Notes: generated from the letters alone by a model not told the origin. A stretch of DNA of 64,000 nucleotides from Kineosporiaceae bacterium (GCA_016713225.1 JADJPO010000002.1:496001-560000); one strand, 5' to 3'. Positions 17,431 through 26,832 are shown, numbered from the stretch's first letter. Program-made: numbers and translations.

Positions 17431-17793
17431 GTGGATCTCAGCGTCACCAGCCGACAGGAAGGTGACCGATCGGTGGTGTCGGTCGTCGGTGAGATCGACG
17501 TCTACACCGCCCCGGCACTGCGTGAACGGATCAACGACCTGGTCGCCGCCGGGCACTATCGGTTGGTGGTGGACCTGTCCTCGGTGGACTTCCTGGATTC
17601 CACCGGTCTGGGAGTCCTGGTCGGTGGTCTCAACCGGGTGCGCACGCAGGACGGCTCACTCCACCTGGTCTGCACCCAGGAGAAGATCCTCAAGGTGTTC
17701 CGGATCACCGGGCTGACCAAGGTGTTCCCGATCCATGCCTCGCTCGCCGATGCGCTCGCGGCATCGGACCTGCCGCCGGTCACCGGCAACTGA
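17431..17793 (+). CDS. bldG: Anti-sigma factor antagonist, BldG-like STAS protein
   Basis: This is a 120-residue STAS-domain protein. It closely follows the Streptomyces BldG sequence as I know it: VDLSVTSR start, GEIDVYTAPALRERI, VDFLDSTGLGVLVGGLNRVR with the phosphorylatable Ser in DST, and FRITGLTKVFPIH. GGGGAGG lies 5 nt before GTG 17431. The neighbours (helicase on one side, anti-sigma-like gene downstream, H+-PPase beyond) also match the bldG locus. It would bind and inactivate an anti-sigma factor when unphosphorylated, in a partner-switching cascade controlling development or stress response. Confidence 0.92.
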   Translation: MDLSVTSRQEGDRSVVSVVGEIDVYTAPALRERINDLVAAGHYRLVVDLSSVDFLDSTGLGVLVGGLNRVRTQDGSLHLVCTQEKILKVFRITGLTKVFPIHASLADALAASDLPPVTGN

Positions 17794-17811
17794 TCCGCGA
17801 TCACGACGACC

Positions 17812-18273
17812 ATGCCGCCCGTGGTGCTCACCTTCGCCCCCGCGGCCGAACATGTGCGCATGGCCCGCTTGGTGGTCGTGGCCGCCGCGCGCCGGGCGGG
17901 GGTGGACGAGGTCCGTTTGGACGACGTCCGGCTCGCCGTGGGTGAGATGTGCGCCCGTGCCGTGAACCGTTGCGCGAAGCAGGCCACCGCATCCGTCGCA
18001 CCCGTTGCGCCCGTCATGCCGGTGGTGCCGGTCGGGGCCGGCGCGGCACCGGCTGTCGATCCGCCGGAGGTTGGGTGGCGGATCAGGGTCGAGGTGCTCG
18101 ACGACGGGCCGGACGTGCAGGTGTGCGTCTGTGATCCCGCGGGCAGCGTGGAGCTACCCGAGGACGCCGTCACCTTCGCGATGGCCGCCACGCTGTCCGA
18201 CTCGCTGCGCCTCGTTCCGGAGGTCGACGGCGGGCTGTCCGGGGTCGAACTCGGCTGGCACAGAGCGGGTTAG
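17812..18273 (+). CDS. Anti-sigma-like ATP-binding protein, partner of BldG
   Basis: This 153-residue protein has the fold layout of an RsbW/SpoIIAB kinase: helix (RMARLVVVAAARRAG), LDDVRLAVGEMCARAVNRC in place of the N-box (normally E-x-x-x-N), and VEVLDDGPDV where the G1 box would be. The N-box and G-box are degenerate and an Ala/Pro/Val linker (residues 62-82) interrupts the domain, so kinase activity is uncertain. It lies 18 nt after bldG, the place of the ApgA-type anti-sigma factor in Streptomyces. Confidence 0.72.
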   Translation: MPPVVLTFAPAAEHVRMARLVVVAAARRAGVDEVRLDDVRLAVGEMCARAVNRCAKQATASVAPVAPVMPVVPVGAGAAPAVDPPEVGWRIRVEVLDDGPDVQVCVCDPAGSVELPEDAVTFAMAATLSDSLRLVPEVDGGLSGVELGWHRAG

Positions 18274-18511
18274 CATGCCGTACTTCTACGGTTCATGGCG
18301 CATTTGTTGCCATCTCGAAACCTTTGGGAGCCATGCGTAAGGTCACAGGTGGCAGGCTTTTGCGGCGCCGGTCACATTCCGTAGACTGCGCCGCGATCAC
18401 CGCACAGGTTGTCACCTGATGCGCCGCTATGCCCCGTCCAATACCTGATCTTCACCCATTGATCAGCGGAGCCATCTGGGCGGGTGCGCACGCACACGTC
18501 GAGGAGGACGG
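18274..18511. promoter_or_regulatory. Leader/promoter region of hppA
   Basis: This 238-nt non-coding stretch contains TAGACT (18381-18386) as a possible -10, with a poorly conserved TTTTGC 18 nt upstream. GAGGAGG at 18499-18505 is the Shine-Dalgarno for hppA. No riboswitch motif was recognised. Confidence 0.35.
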
Positions 18512-20818
18512 ATGCTGGGGAGCGCCCAGGCCGCAGACGGCCAAGCGGTCACCCTTGCAGGCGGAAACATGACCCTGGTCTACGTTGTGACAGCGATCTC
18601 GGTGGCCGCGTTGGCCCTCGCTGTCCTGTTCCGGGGTCAAGTTCTCGCTGCTGGTGAGGGCACCGACAAGATGAAGACCATCGCGCGCGCCGTCCAAGAG
18701 GGCGCCGCCGCCTACCTCAACCGTCAGTTCAAGACCCTGGTGCCGTTCGTGGTCCTGGTCTTCGCCCTGCTGTTCCTGCTGCCGGCCGACGACCAGTCGA
18801 TCCGCTTGGGGCGCAGCATCTTCTTCATCGTCGGCGCGGTGTTCTCGGCCAGCATCGGCTACCTGGGCATGACCCTGGCCGTGCGCGCGAACCTGCGCGT
18901 GGCCGCGGCGGCCCGTGAGGCCAACGGCCGCGACAACGGTATGCGGGTCGCCTTCCGTACCGGTGGCGTGGTCGGCATGGCCACGGTGGGTCTGGGCCTG
19001 CTGGGCGCCAGCATCGTCGTCCTGATCTACAAGGGTGACGCCCCGGCTGTGCTCGAGGGCTTCGGCTTCGGCGCGGCGCTGCTCGCCATGTTCATGCGTG
19101 TCGGCGGCGGGATCTTCACCAAGGCGGCGGACGTCGGCGCCGACCTGGTCGGCAAGGTCGAGCAGGGCATCCCCGAGGATGACCCACGCAACGCCGCGAC
19201 CATCGCCGACAACGTCGGTGACAACGTCGGCGACTGCGCCGGTATGGCCGCCGACCTCTTCGAGTCCTACGCGGTGACCCTGGTCGCCGCGCTCATCCTG
19301 GGCAAGGCGGCCTTCGGCACCGAGGGTCTGGTGTTCCCGCTGATCGTGCCCGCCCTGGGCGCCATCACGGCCGCCTTCGGCGTGTACCTGACCAAGCCCC
19401 GGGACGGCGAGAGCGGCCTGAAGGCCATCAACCGCGGCTTCTACCTGTCGGCCGTGATCTCGGCCGTGTTCTGCGCGGTGGCGGCCTACACCTACCTGCC
19501 GGCCACCTTCGCCGGACTGACAGATGTCAGCGACGAGATCGCCAAACTGGACGGCGACCCGCGCCTGCTCGCCATCTCTGCCGTGGTGCTCGGCATCGTG
19601 CTCGCCGGGGCCATCCTCTGGCTGACCGGGTACTTCACCGGCACCGACCACCCGCCGACGCACAACGTTGCCGACACGGCGCTGACCGGTGCGGCCACGG
19701 TCGTGCTGTCCGGTATCGGTGTCGGCCTGGAGTCGGCCGTCTACACCTCGGTCACCATCGGTGCCGCGGTCTATGCCGCCTACCTGCTGGGTGGCGGTTC
19801 GGTCATCCTGTCGCTGTTCCTGATCGCGCTGGCCGGGTGTGGCCTGCTGACCACGGTCGGCGTGATCGTGGCCATGGACACCTTCGGGCCGGTCAGTGAC
19901 AACGCCCAGGGCATCGCCGAGATGTCCGGCGACGTCAGCGGTGAGGGCGCCCAGATCCTCACCGAGCTCGACGCGGTGGGCAACACCACCAAGGCGATCA
20001 CCAAGGGCATCGCCATCGCGACCGCTGTGCTGGCCGCGACGGCGCTGTTCGGTTCGTACAACGATGCGGTGAACACCGCGCTGGGCGACGCCTCCCAGGG
20101 GGTCAAGGACGCCATCGGTGACGCGGACCTGATCTACCAGGTGGTCTCGCCGAACGTGCTGGTCGGCCTGATGATCGGTGCAGCCGTGGTGTTCCTGTTC
20201 TCGGGTCTGGCCATCGACGCCGTGACCCGGGCCGCGGGCGCCATCGTGTTCGAGGTTCGCCGGCAGTTCAAGGAGAACCCCGGGATCATGGACTACTCGG
20301 TCAAGCCGGACTACGGCCGAGTGGTCGACATCTGCACCCGGGACTCGCTGCGCGAGCTGGCCACGCCCGGTCTGCTGGCCGCCATGGCCCCGATCGCCGT
20401 GGGCTTCGGCCTCGGCGTCGGTGCGTTGGCCGGCTACCTGGCCGGCGCCATCGGCACCGGCGTGCTGATGGCGGTGTTCCTGGCCAACTCCGGCGGCGCC
20501 TGGGACAACGCCAAGAAGCTGGTCGAGGACGGCCTGCACGGTGGCAAGGGCTCGGACGCCCACGCCGCCACGGTCATCGGCGACACCGTGGGTGACCCGT
20601 TCAAGGACACCGCCGGTCCGTCGATCAACCCGTTGATCAAGGTGATGAACCTGGTGTCGGTGCTGATCGCGCCCGCGATCGTGCAGACCAGCGACAACAC
20701 CGGGGTGCGCCTGGCGATCAGCCTGGTGGCCGTCGTGGTGATCGTCGCTGCGGTCACGACGTCCAAGCGTCGTGCCTCGGCGATGCACGCCGAGGTGCCC
20801 GCGGCGGCCGGCGCCTGA
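18512..20818 (+). CDS. hppA: K+-independent proton-pumping membrane pyrophosphatase
   Basis: This is a 768-residue polytopic protein with about 16 membrane segments. The catalytic loop DVGADLVGKVE is at about residues 207-217, followed by DDPRNAATIADNVGDNVGDC with the metal-binding Asp residues. DNAQGIAEMSG, and GDTVGDPFKDTAGPS near the end, complete the pyrophosphate site. GNTTKA at about 490-495 has Lys, the residue that marks the K+-independent class. It couples PPi hydrolysis to H+ export. A strong GAGGAGG precedes ATG 18512, and a 22-bp hairpin follows the gene. Confidence 0.95.
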   Translation: MLGSAQAADGQAVTLAGGNMTLVYVVTAISVAALALAVLFRGQVLAAGEGTDKMKTIARAVQEGAAAYLNRQFKTLVPFVVLVFALLFLLPADDQSIRLGRSIFFIVGAVFSASIGYLGMTLAVRANLRVAAAAREANGRDNGMRVAFRTGGVVGMATVGLGLLGASIVVLIYKGDAPAVLEGFGFGAALLAMFMRVGGGIFTKAADVGADLVGKVEQGIPEDDPRNAATIADNVGDNVGDCAGMAADLFESYAVTLVAALILGKAAFGTEGLVFPLIVPALGAITAAFGVYLTKPRDGESGLKAINRGFYLSAVISAVFCAVAAYTYLPATFAGLTDVSDEIAKLDGDPRLLAISAVVLGIVLAGAILWLTGYFTGTDHPPTHNVADTALTGAATVVLSGIGVGLESAVYTSVTIGAAVYAAYLLGGGSVILSLFLIALAGCGLLTTVGVIVAMDTFGPVSDNAQGIAEMSGDVSGEGAQILTELDAVGNTTKAITKGIAIATAVLAATALFGSYNDAVNTALGDASQGVKDAIGDADLIYQVVSPNVLVGLMIGAAVVFLFSGLAIDAVTRAAGAIVFEVRRQFKENPGIMDYSVKPDYGRVVDICTRDSLRELATPGLLAAMAPIAVGFGLGVGALAGYLAGAIGTGVLMAVFLANSGGAWDNAKKLVEDGLHGGKGSDAHAATVIGDTVGDPFKDTAGPSINPLIKVMNLVSVLIAPAIVQTSDNTGVRLAISLVAVVVIVAAVTTSKRRASAMHAEVPAAAGA

Positions 20819-20834
20819 GCCGTTCGTCGGACAC

Positions 20835-20880
20835 ACGCCACTGGCCCCTCCCGTCCTCGGACGGGAGGGGCCAGTGGCGT
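20835..20880 (+). terminator. Strong hairpin terminator after hppA
   Basis: This is a perfect 22-bp stem (ACGCCACTGGCCCCTCCCGT plus CC) with a 2-nt TC loop, beginning 16 nt after the hppA stop. No clear U-tract follows. The stability alone makes it the likely end of the hppA transcript. Confidence 0.85.
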
Positions 20881-20914
20881 CTCTGGCACCGAGGGCACGC
20901 GCCGACACCACCTG

Positions 20915-21025
20915 TGATCACGTTGAAGATCACGGTGAGGCCTTGGAGCGCCACCGAAGATCACGTTGAGGACGTCGTCTGCGTCGATGCGTCGGAAACC
21001 CTCAACGTGATCTTCAACGTGATCA
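20915..21025. repeat. Inverted repeat with a GATCACGTTGA motif, between hppA and cvnD
   Basis: A 25-nt arm at 20915-20939 and its reverse complement at 21001-21025 match at 24 of 25 positions across a 61-nt loop. Each arm holds the 11-mer GATCACGTTGA plus a near copy, and a further copy (GAAGATCACGTTGAGG) lies in the loop at 20956-20971. It sits between convergent genes. It may terminate the conservon transcript or be an interspersed repeat; function is not visible. Confidence 0.7.
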
Positions 21026-21112
21026 TGCCTGTGGTGGGTGATCAGGTGGTCGGGGACGCCACGAGTGGTCCCGATGGATGGCGAGGAACCCCAACCAGCC
21101 GCGTCAGCCGAG

Positions 21113-21715
21113 TCAGGCGGGGGTGGACTGCGCCTGGGTGGCCATCTTGGACCAGGTGCGCAGGGCATGCTCCACGACCGCGATGAGGGCCTGCTTGGCC
21201 GACTCCTTGTCGCGGGCGTCGCAGACGATCACCGGGGTGCCCTCACTGAGCTGCAGAGCGTCACGCACGGCCTCGGGCGCGTGCGGAACGTGGCTGTCGA
21301 AGGCGTTCAGGGCCACGATGAAGGGCAACCCGCGAGCCTCGAAGAAGTCGATGGGGCCGAAGCAGTCCTCGAGCCGGCGGGAGTCGACCAGCACGATCGC
21401 GCCGATGGCGCCCCGCACCAGGTCGTCCCACATGAACCAGAATCGGTTCTGGCCGGGGGAGCCGAACAGGTAGAGCACGAGCTGCTCGTCGATGGAGATG
21501 CGCCCGAAGTCCATCGCGACGGTGGTCGTGGTCTTGTGCGGCGTGGCGGACAGGTCGTCCACACCGGTGCTCGCGGCCGTCATGACGGCCTCGGTGCGCA
21601 ACGGCACGATCTCGGAGACGGCGCCCACGAAGGTGGTCTTGCCGGCCCCGAACCCGCCCGAAATAACGATCTTGGTCGACCGGGTCGGCCGCGCGTCAGA
21701 GCCGCTGAAGGCCAC
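21113..21715 (-). CDS. cvnD: Conservon GTPase CvnD (MglA/Ras-like)
   Basis: This 200-residue small GTPase-like protein has GGFGAGKTTFVG as the P-loop (residues 20-31), TTTTVAMDFGRI as the switch I region, and YLFGSPGQNRFWFMW as the DxxG-equivalent (G-S-P-G). ALNAFD stands where NKxD normally is, so the base-specificity motif is altered, as is common in this family. It is the last gene of a conservon, in which kinase, Roadblock, DUF742 and GTPase proteins form a membrane-associated complex reminiscent of eukaryotic G-protein signalling. Its start overlaps cvnC by 20 nt. Confidence 0.92.
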   Translation of the reverse strand: MAFSGSDARPTRSTKIVISGGFGAGKTTFVGAVSEIVPLRTEAVMTAASTGVDDLSATPHKTTTTVAMDFGRISIDEQLVLYLFGSPGQNRFWFMWDDLVRGAIGAIVLVDSRRLEDCFGPIDFFEARGLPFIVALNAFDSHVPHAPEAVRDALQLSEGTPVIVCDARDKESAKQALIAVVEHALRTWSKMATQAQSTPA

Positions 21716-22523
21716 TGAGTACTCTCCTCAGGAAGTCGGGGTCACGTTCGTCACCTTCGGCGGCCGAGGTCTTCATGACCTCGACCAGGCCCAGGTCCAT
21801 CATGTCGGCGATGATCACTCGGGCGACGCCGAGCGGCACGGACAACCGGGCGGCGATCTCGGCGACCGAGACCGTGCCGCTGCTCATCTCGATGATGCTC
21901 GTGTGTTCGGGGTTGAGCCACGGGCTGGTCGAGGCCTCCTTGCCGGCCAGCGTCGTCCGGACCAGCGCCTCCATGTCCAGGTCGCGCACCGGACGGGTCC
22001 GGCCACCGGTCCGCGCGTACGGGCGCACCAGGGAAGCCGAGCCGGTCAGGTCGATCTCCACGTCCTCGTCCAGGCCGCTGCCCGGCACCCACGCGGCCAG
22101 GCCGCTGTCCCGGTGGCTGGCCAGTTCGGCCTGCTGCCGGGCCATGGCCATCCAGTCCGATTCGGCAACCGGCGCGGGGCCACCGCGCGAACCACCCGGG
22201 GTGGCGGGCATCGGGCCGGTGTTCGACAACCCTGCTGCGGCGTCCAGACTGCCGCCGTCCGCACCGGAGGCGGGCTCCGTGGGCGTCGTCCTCGATGCCG
22301 AGGCACCGGTGGCGCGCGTCTGACCCCCGGCTCGGCCTGAGCCGTCCAGCGGGGTTCCGGTCGGGTCCGTGGGTGCCGCCTGGCCGTCCGGCACCACGGG
22401 AATCTGCCCGGTCACGTCGACCTCGCTCGTCGAGCGACGCCGCACGGCATCGCCGGTGCGATGAACGCGCCGGTTACGAGGGGGCGGCGGATCTGTGCCG
22501 TCCGGGCGAGCCTGTCTGGGCAT
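21696..22523 (-). CDS. cvnC: Conservon protein CvnC (DUF742)
   Basis: This is a 275-residue protein. The C-terminal ~120 residues (from PYARTGGRTRPV through NPEHTSIIEMSS to DPDFLRRVLSGL) are a DUF742 domain with a winged-helix-like pattern (VSVAEIAARLSVPLGVARVI). The N-terminal ~150 residues are Pro/Gly/Ala-rich and look disordered, longer than usual for DUF742 proteins. DUF742 proteins bind between the Roadblock and GTPase partners of conservons. It overlaps cvnD and follows cvnB by 17 nt. Confidence 0.9.
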   Translation of the reverse strand: MPRQARPDGTDPPPPRNRRVHRTGDAVRRRSTSEVDVTGQIPVVPDGQAAPTDPTGTPLDGSGRAGGQTRATGASASRTTPTEPASGADGGSLDAAAGLSNTGPMPATPGGSRGGPAPVAESDWMAMARQQAELASHRDSGLAAWVPGSGLDEDVEIDLTGSASLVRPYARTGGRTRPVRDLDMEALVRTTLAGKEASTSPWLNPEHTSIIEMSSGTVSVAEIAARLSVPLGVARVIIADMMDLGLVEVMKTSAAEGDERDPDFLRRVLSGLQRL

Positions 22524-22540
22524 GTTCGTGACTCCGGATC

Positions 22541-22960
22541 TCAGGCCCTGCCGGCCCAGTCGGACTCGGCGTGGCGCAATTCGGGCGACAAGTGATCACC
22601 AACCCGGTCAACCAGCATGGTCATCTCGTAGCCCACCAACCCGATGTCCGAGGTCGGTGAGGCCAACACCGCCAGCCATGAACCGTCGGAGATGGCCATG
22701 AGCAGCAGGAAGCCTCCCTGCATCTCGACCACCGTCTGAACGACCGAACCCGCGGAGAAGCACAATGCCGCGCCGTTGGTCAGACTCCCCAGCCCCGATG
22801 CGACCGCGGACAACTGGTCGGCACGGTCACGGGGAAGGCCGGCCGAACTCGCCATCAGCAGCCCGTCGGCGGAGACCACCGCGGCATGCGCGACGCCGGG
22901 CACCCGCTGGGTGAACCCGTCGACGAGCCATGCGACGTCGGCTCCCGTCCCTACGCTCAC
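22541..22960 (-). CDS. cvnB: Conservon Roadblock/LC7 protein CvnB
   Basis: This is a 139-residue Roadblock/LC7-domain protein: WLVDGFTQRVPGVAHAAVVS, DGLLMASSAGLPRDRADQLS, and MQGGFLLLMAISDGS. Such proteins act as partners or activating factors of the adjacent MglA-like GTPase. GTG 22960 overlaps the cvnA stop by 3 nt (GTGA), so production is coupled to the sensor kinase. Confidence 0.92.
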   Translation of the reverse strand: MSVGTGADVAWLVDGFTQRVPGVAHAAVVSADGLLMASSAGLPRDRADQLSAVASGLGSLTNGAALCFSAGSVVQTVVEMQGGFLLLMAISDGSWLAVLASPTSDIGLVGYEMTMLVDRVGDHLSPELRHAESDWAGRA

Positions 22961-25900
22961 GAATCTCCTCCTTGATGGCCGTTACCGGCTTCCGTTCCCC
23001 CGTGGAACAGACCGCCCGAACTCTCCGGCGGCAGGTGGCGGGCTCGACGGGCCGAGCTGAGCCCTCGTTGGTAACTCCCGAGCCGACCCCGTACCGACTC
23101 GGCGTCCGTGCGGCGTGCCAGCCCTCCCTGAGCGGCTGTGGGCGCCCCGGCGGCGGCAGCGGCCGACGGCAGCAGGTTGGCGCCCGGACGGCGCCGTGGC
23201 AAGCCCGTCGAGGTGCTGCCGGCCGTCTCGGGCGCGGCAGCGGCCCGCAGGTTGGTGGCGATCCAGCGCTGGTCGCCGAGGCTGGCCCAGCGGCTCGGTG
23301 TGCCCGTACCGGGTCCCGCGGCCGAGGGCTCGGCCGGGCCGGTCGGTCCGGCGGGTGCCGCCGGTTTCGCCGCCGGCGGCGGCACGGCCTTGGCCGCGCC
23401 GTCCCGCAGGTCGATCACCTGTGCCGGTTCGCCGGCGCGGCTGACGTGCGCCGTCCGGTCGTCCGAGAACCACACCGAGATCGAATCGAAGATGGGCGTC
23501 TGGGCACGCCCGGCGCCGGTGGAACCGATCAGCGGGCCGGCCGCCCCCGGCGGAACGAATCGAGCGCTGGACGCCGCTGCGGCGGCCCGGGCCTCGACCT
23601 CGAACGGCGAAGGGGTTCCTGCCTGCGCCGGGGTGGCGGTCGGAGGTGCCTGTTTGGCCGCAGGTGCCACGGGCCGGGTGGGCAGCGGTGCCGGCGCAGC
23701 CGGTGCGGTGGGTGCCGCCGTCGGCTTGTCGGCCGCAGGCTGCACCGGGGCCGGTGGGGTCTGCAGGGACGCTGCAGGAGCCGACGGTGCGGCCGGCACC
23801 GACGGTGCTGCCTTGGCTGATGGGGCTGCCGTGGCCGACGGTGCCGCCTTGCCCGTGGGGACCGCGGTCTCGGCGCCGTCGGTGCCGTCGGCGCCGGTAG
23901 CACCGTCGGTTCCGGTGTCGTCGGCCGGTCGAGCGGCGGCGGCGAACAGGCCGCTGTCGGGCAGCGGCGCGGTGGGGCGGGGCCGGGCCGAGGCGGCGGC
24001 CGCCACGGCCGTGGCTGCCGACGGGCCGAGGGCCGGTCCGCCACCGGGCTGGCCCGGGGCTCGCACCGGCAGGGGTCGCGCCCCCGGGCGTCGTCCTGGC
24101 ACCGAGGTGGGCAGACCGTCGCCCTGGCGTCGTGCTGCGGGCGGTTCGAAGGCGCCGGGACCATCGGCGCCGAAGGGGGCGGCGGTACCGGGCGGCATGA
24201 ACGGGGTCCCCAGGCGGCCGGTCGAACCGGGCTGGCGTCGGGGGAGGTCCGCGGTCAGCCCGCCCTCGCCGCTGCGGCGACGCGCGGCGTCCAGGCCGGC
24301 GGCCGCACCGTTGCGGGTCGCGCCGTCACCGTCGCGTCCGGCGGGTGTCAATTCCCGTGGGACGGCCGTGCGCGCGGTCGGCGACATCGGGTTCGCCGCT
24401 GCCGGGCTGTTGGCCGCCTGCTGGGCAGCCAACGGGTTGCCGGCCAGGGCCGCACCCGGACGGCGCGACGGCAGTCCGGCCGAGGTCAGCCCAGGCGTCG
24501 TGCCCGCAGCCGCCGGGGGGGCCGCGTGCGTCGGCATGGGTTGCACCGGGGGCGCGTCCGGACGCTGGGTCGGGCGAACCGGGCGGGTGAGCCCACCCAT
24601 GGGGGTGGCCACGGCGCCGCCGTGCTGCGCGGGCAGTCGAGGGGTCTCCATGGCCTGAACCAGGGGGGCGGACGGCGCCGGCGGCGGCACGATGGTGTCG
24701 AGCGGGCCGGTGGGGGCACCGAGCACGAGTGCCTTCGGCACCAGCACCTCGGCCACCGTCCCGGCAGCCTGGGGGCGGGCGGCCAGCCGCACGCCGAACG
24801 AGCCGCGCTGGGCGAGGCGGGCCACCACGTACAGACCCATGCGCGAGGGCACCTGGGTGTCGATGGTGCCGGGCATCGCCAGGCGGGCATTGAGGTCGGC
24901 CAGTTCGGCCGGCGGGATGCCGACGCCCGAGTCGGTGACCTCGAGCCGCAGGCCGCCGTCGTGGGTGAAGGCGGCCGACAGCACGATCGGGCTGGTGGGC
25001 GGGGAGTACATGGCGGCGTTGTCGAGCAGCTCGGCGAGCAGGTGGATCAGGCCACCGGCTGCGGCGCCGGCCACCGAGGCGCCCGACAAGGGCTGCAGCC
25101 GGACCCGCTCGTACTGCTCCATCTCGGAGGTCGCCGCGCGGAAGACGTCCGCGATGGCCACCGGGGCCGCGCTGCGGGTGCGCACCGCGGAGCCGGCCAG
25201 CACGAGGAGGTTGTCGTTGTACCGGCGCATCCGCGCCGCGAGGTGGTCGAGCCGGAACAGGTTGCGCAGCTGCTCCGGGTCCTCCTCGGTGCTCTCGAGT
25301 TCGTCGATGATGGCCAGCTGCTTCTCGACCATCGACTGGCTGCGCCGGGACATGCTGACGAAGGCCTCGTCCAGCGACTGGCGCAGTCGCACCTGCGAGG
25401 TGGCCAGCCGGATCGCCTCGGCGGTCAGGCCGTCCAGGGCCTGGGCGACCTCGCGGGTCTCGGGGCCGACCCGGGCGTCCAGCGGCAGCACCGGCGGGAC
25501 GGCGACGACGGCCTCGGGACCCTCGCGCTCGATCTGACGGACGGCGGCCGGCAACCGCACGGTCGCCGAGTCGACGGCGCCACTGCGCAGGCGGCGCATC
25601 GGGACGGTGATGGTGCGGCCGAGGGCCGAGACCAGCAGGCTCACCAGGATCAGGCTGGCCACACCGAGACCGCCGAAGAAGATCAGCCGCAGCAACGCCG
25701 CACGCCGGTCGGAGCCGGTCTGATCCTGCAGGTCCTGGGCGGTGCTGGTGACCAACCCGCTCAGGGCGGTCAGGCGCTTACCGGCATTGACCGAGAAGGT
25801 GAGTGCTTCCCGGTCGGCGCGGGCGTTCGGCTTGCCGTCACCCTCGCGAGCGATGCCCAGGCCGGTGCTCCGCGCAGTGGCGATCGAGACGTCCTGCGCG

Positions 25901-26832
25901 CGCACGGCCAGGATCCGGGCCAGCTGGGTGGGGTTGGCGCGGCTGACGGCCTGATCGAGCAGTGTGGTCTGCCCGGCCGAGGCCTCCTCGATCGCGGTGA
26001 CCTGCGAGAGGTTGGCCTTGTTGTCGCGCAGCGCGGTGGTGAGCAACACCATCTCGTGGGACGCGCTGGTGCTGGCACCGGTGAGGGAGTTCAGCAGCGA
26101 GACCGTGTCGACGGTGCGGGGGTTCGGGGTGCTCCTGGCCAGATCGGCCGACAGCGCGGTGGCCAGATCACGGGCCGGCTGCATCAAGACGTCGAAGCTC
26201 TGGGCGACGGTCGCCAGACCGATGTGGCTCGCGCTGGACGCCGAGGTGGTGCCGCTCACCTCGACCAGCTGGCGCAGCCGCACCTCGGTCTTGGACGGCG
26301 TCTGGTCCAGCAACGACGAGCCGACCCGCTGCACGGCCTCGACCTGGCGGGCGACCTGCGGTGACCAGCCGCCGGCGGGCGGGGAGTCGAGCCGGGTCGC
26401 CAGCGCGTTCAGGGCGTCGTTGGTGGCCTTGCGGCGTGCGGTGAGTTCCGGCCCGGCGTTGGGGCTGCGCAGCAGCAGGGCGAAGGTCTGCTGGAGCTCA
26501 CGGTCGACGGTCTGGACGTAGGCGTTGGTCACGATCAGCGCCTCGGCGTCGTCCTGGGCCGTGCTCGCCTGCTTCCACGTGGAATAGGACTGGGTGAGCT
26601 GAAGGCCGACCAGCCCGATCAGGGCGGCTGTGGGCAGGGCGACGAGACCGATCAGCTTCTGCCGGATGGGCCAGGTCGCCGGCCCCCCGACGCGCCGCGG
26701 CACCTCGGCCGGGGCGTCCGGGGTCGGGTGCTCGGCATCGGCCGAACCGTGACGGGCCACCGGATCCTCCTGGGTGCGAGCGTTGTGCGGTGATGCCTGG
26801 CCTAGTTCCCCCGCTGAGCGCTCGTTACCCAT
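22957..26832 (-). CDS. cvnA: Conservon sensor histidine kinase CvnA with nitrate/nitrite-type sensor domain
   Basis: This is a 1291-residue membrane kinase. After a cytoplasmic N-terminus come a first membrane segment (about 60-80, LIGLVALPTAALIGLVGLQL), an extracytoplasmic helical NIT-type sensor domain (about 85-365), and a second segment near 385-405. A HAMP-like linker and an ATPase domain follow (LLDNAAMYSPPTSP, about residue 610; TDSGVGIPPAEL, about 640). The last ~500 residues are Pro/Ala/Gly-rich and carry repeated (S/T)GLPxRRPGA-type motifs (GLPSRRPGAAL, GLPRRRPGANL). A clear phospho-acceptor His box is not obvious, as in other conservon kinases. The ligand is unknown. Confidence 0.9.
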   Translation of the reverse strand: MGNERSAGELGQASPHNARTQEDPVARHGSADAEHPTPDAPAEVPRRVGGPATWPIRQKLIGLVALPTAALIGLVGLQLTQSYSTWKQASTAQDDAEALIVTNAYVQTVDRELQQTFALLLRSPNAGPELTARRKATNDALNALATRLDSPPAGGWSPQVARQVEAVQRVGSSLLDQTPSKTEVRLRQLVEVSGTTSASSASHIGLATVAQSFDVLMQPARDLATALSADLARSTPNPRTVDTVSLLNSLTGASTSASHEMVLLTTALRDNKANLSQVTAIEEASAGQTTLLDQAVSRANPTQLARILAVRAQDVSIATARSTGLGIAREGDGKPNARADREALTFSVNAGKRLTALSGLVTSTAQDLQDQTGSDRRAALLRLIFFGGLGVASLILVSLLVSALGRTITVPMRRLRSGAVDSATVRLPAAVRQIEREGPEAVVAVPPVLPLDARVGPETREVAQALDGLTAEAIRLATSQVRLRQSLDEAFVSMSRRSQSMVEKQLAIIDELESTEEDPEQLRNLFRLDHLAARMRRYNDNLLVLAGSAVRTRSAAPVAIADVFRAATSEMEQYERVRLQPLSGASVAGAAAGGLIHLLAELLDNAAMYSPPTSPIVLSAAFTHDGGLRLEVTDSGVGIPPAELADLNARLAMPGTIDTQVPSRMGLYVVARLAQRGSFGVRLAARPQAAGTVAEVLVPKALVLGAPTGPLDTIVPPPAPSAPLVQAMETPRLPAQHGGAVATPMGGLTRPVRPTQRPDAPPVQPMPTHAAPPAAAGTTPGLTSAGLPSRRPGAALAGNPLAAQQAANSPAAANPMSPTARTAVPRELTPAGRDGDGATRNGAAAGLDAARRRSGEGGLTADLPRRQPGSTGRLGTPFMPPGTAAPFGADGPGAFEPPAARRQGDGLPTSVPGRRPGARPLPVRAPGQPGGGPALGPSAATAVAAAASARPRPTAPLPDSGLFAAAARPADDTGTDGATGADGTDGAETAVPTGKAAPSATAAPSAKAAPSVPAAPSAPAASLQTPPAPVQPAADKPTAAPTAPAAPAPLPTRPVAPAAKQAPPTATPAQAGTPSPFEVEARAAAAASSARFVPPGAAGPLIGSTGAGRAQTPIFDSISVWFSDDRTAHVSRAGEPAQVIDLRDGAAKAVPPPAAKPAAPAGPTGPAEPSAAGPGTGTPSRWASLGDQRWIATNLRAAAAPETAGSTSTGLPRRRPGANLLPSAAAAAGAPTAAQGGLARRTDAESVRGRLGSYQRGLSSARRARHLPPESSGGLFHGGTEAGNGHQGGDS

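Noticed and set aside
24526..26364. A 612-codon plus-strand frame across cvnA
   Set aside because: Antisense shadow of the kinase gene.
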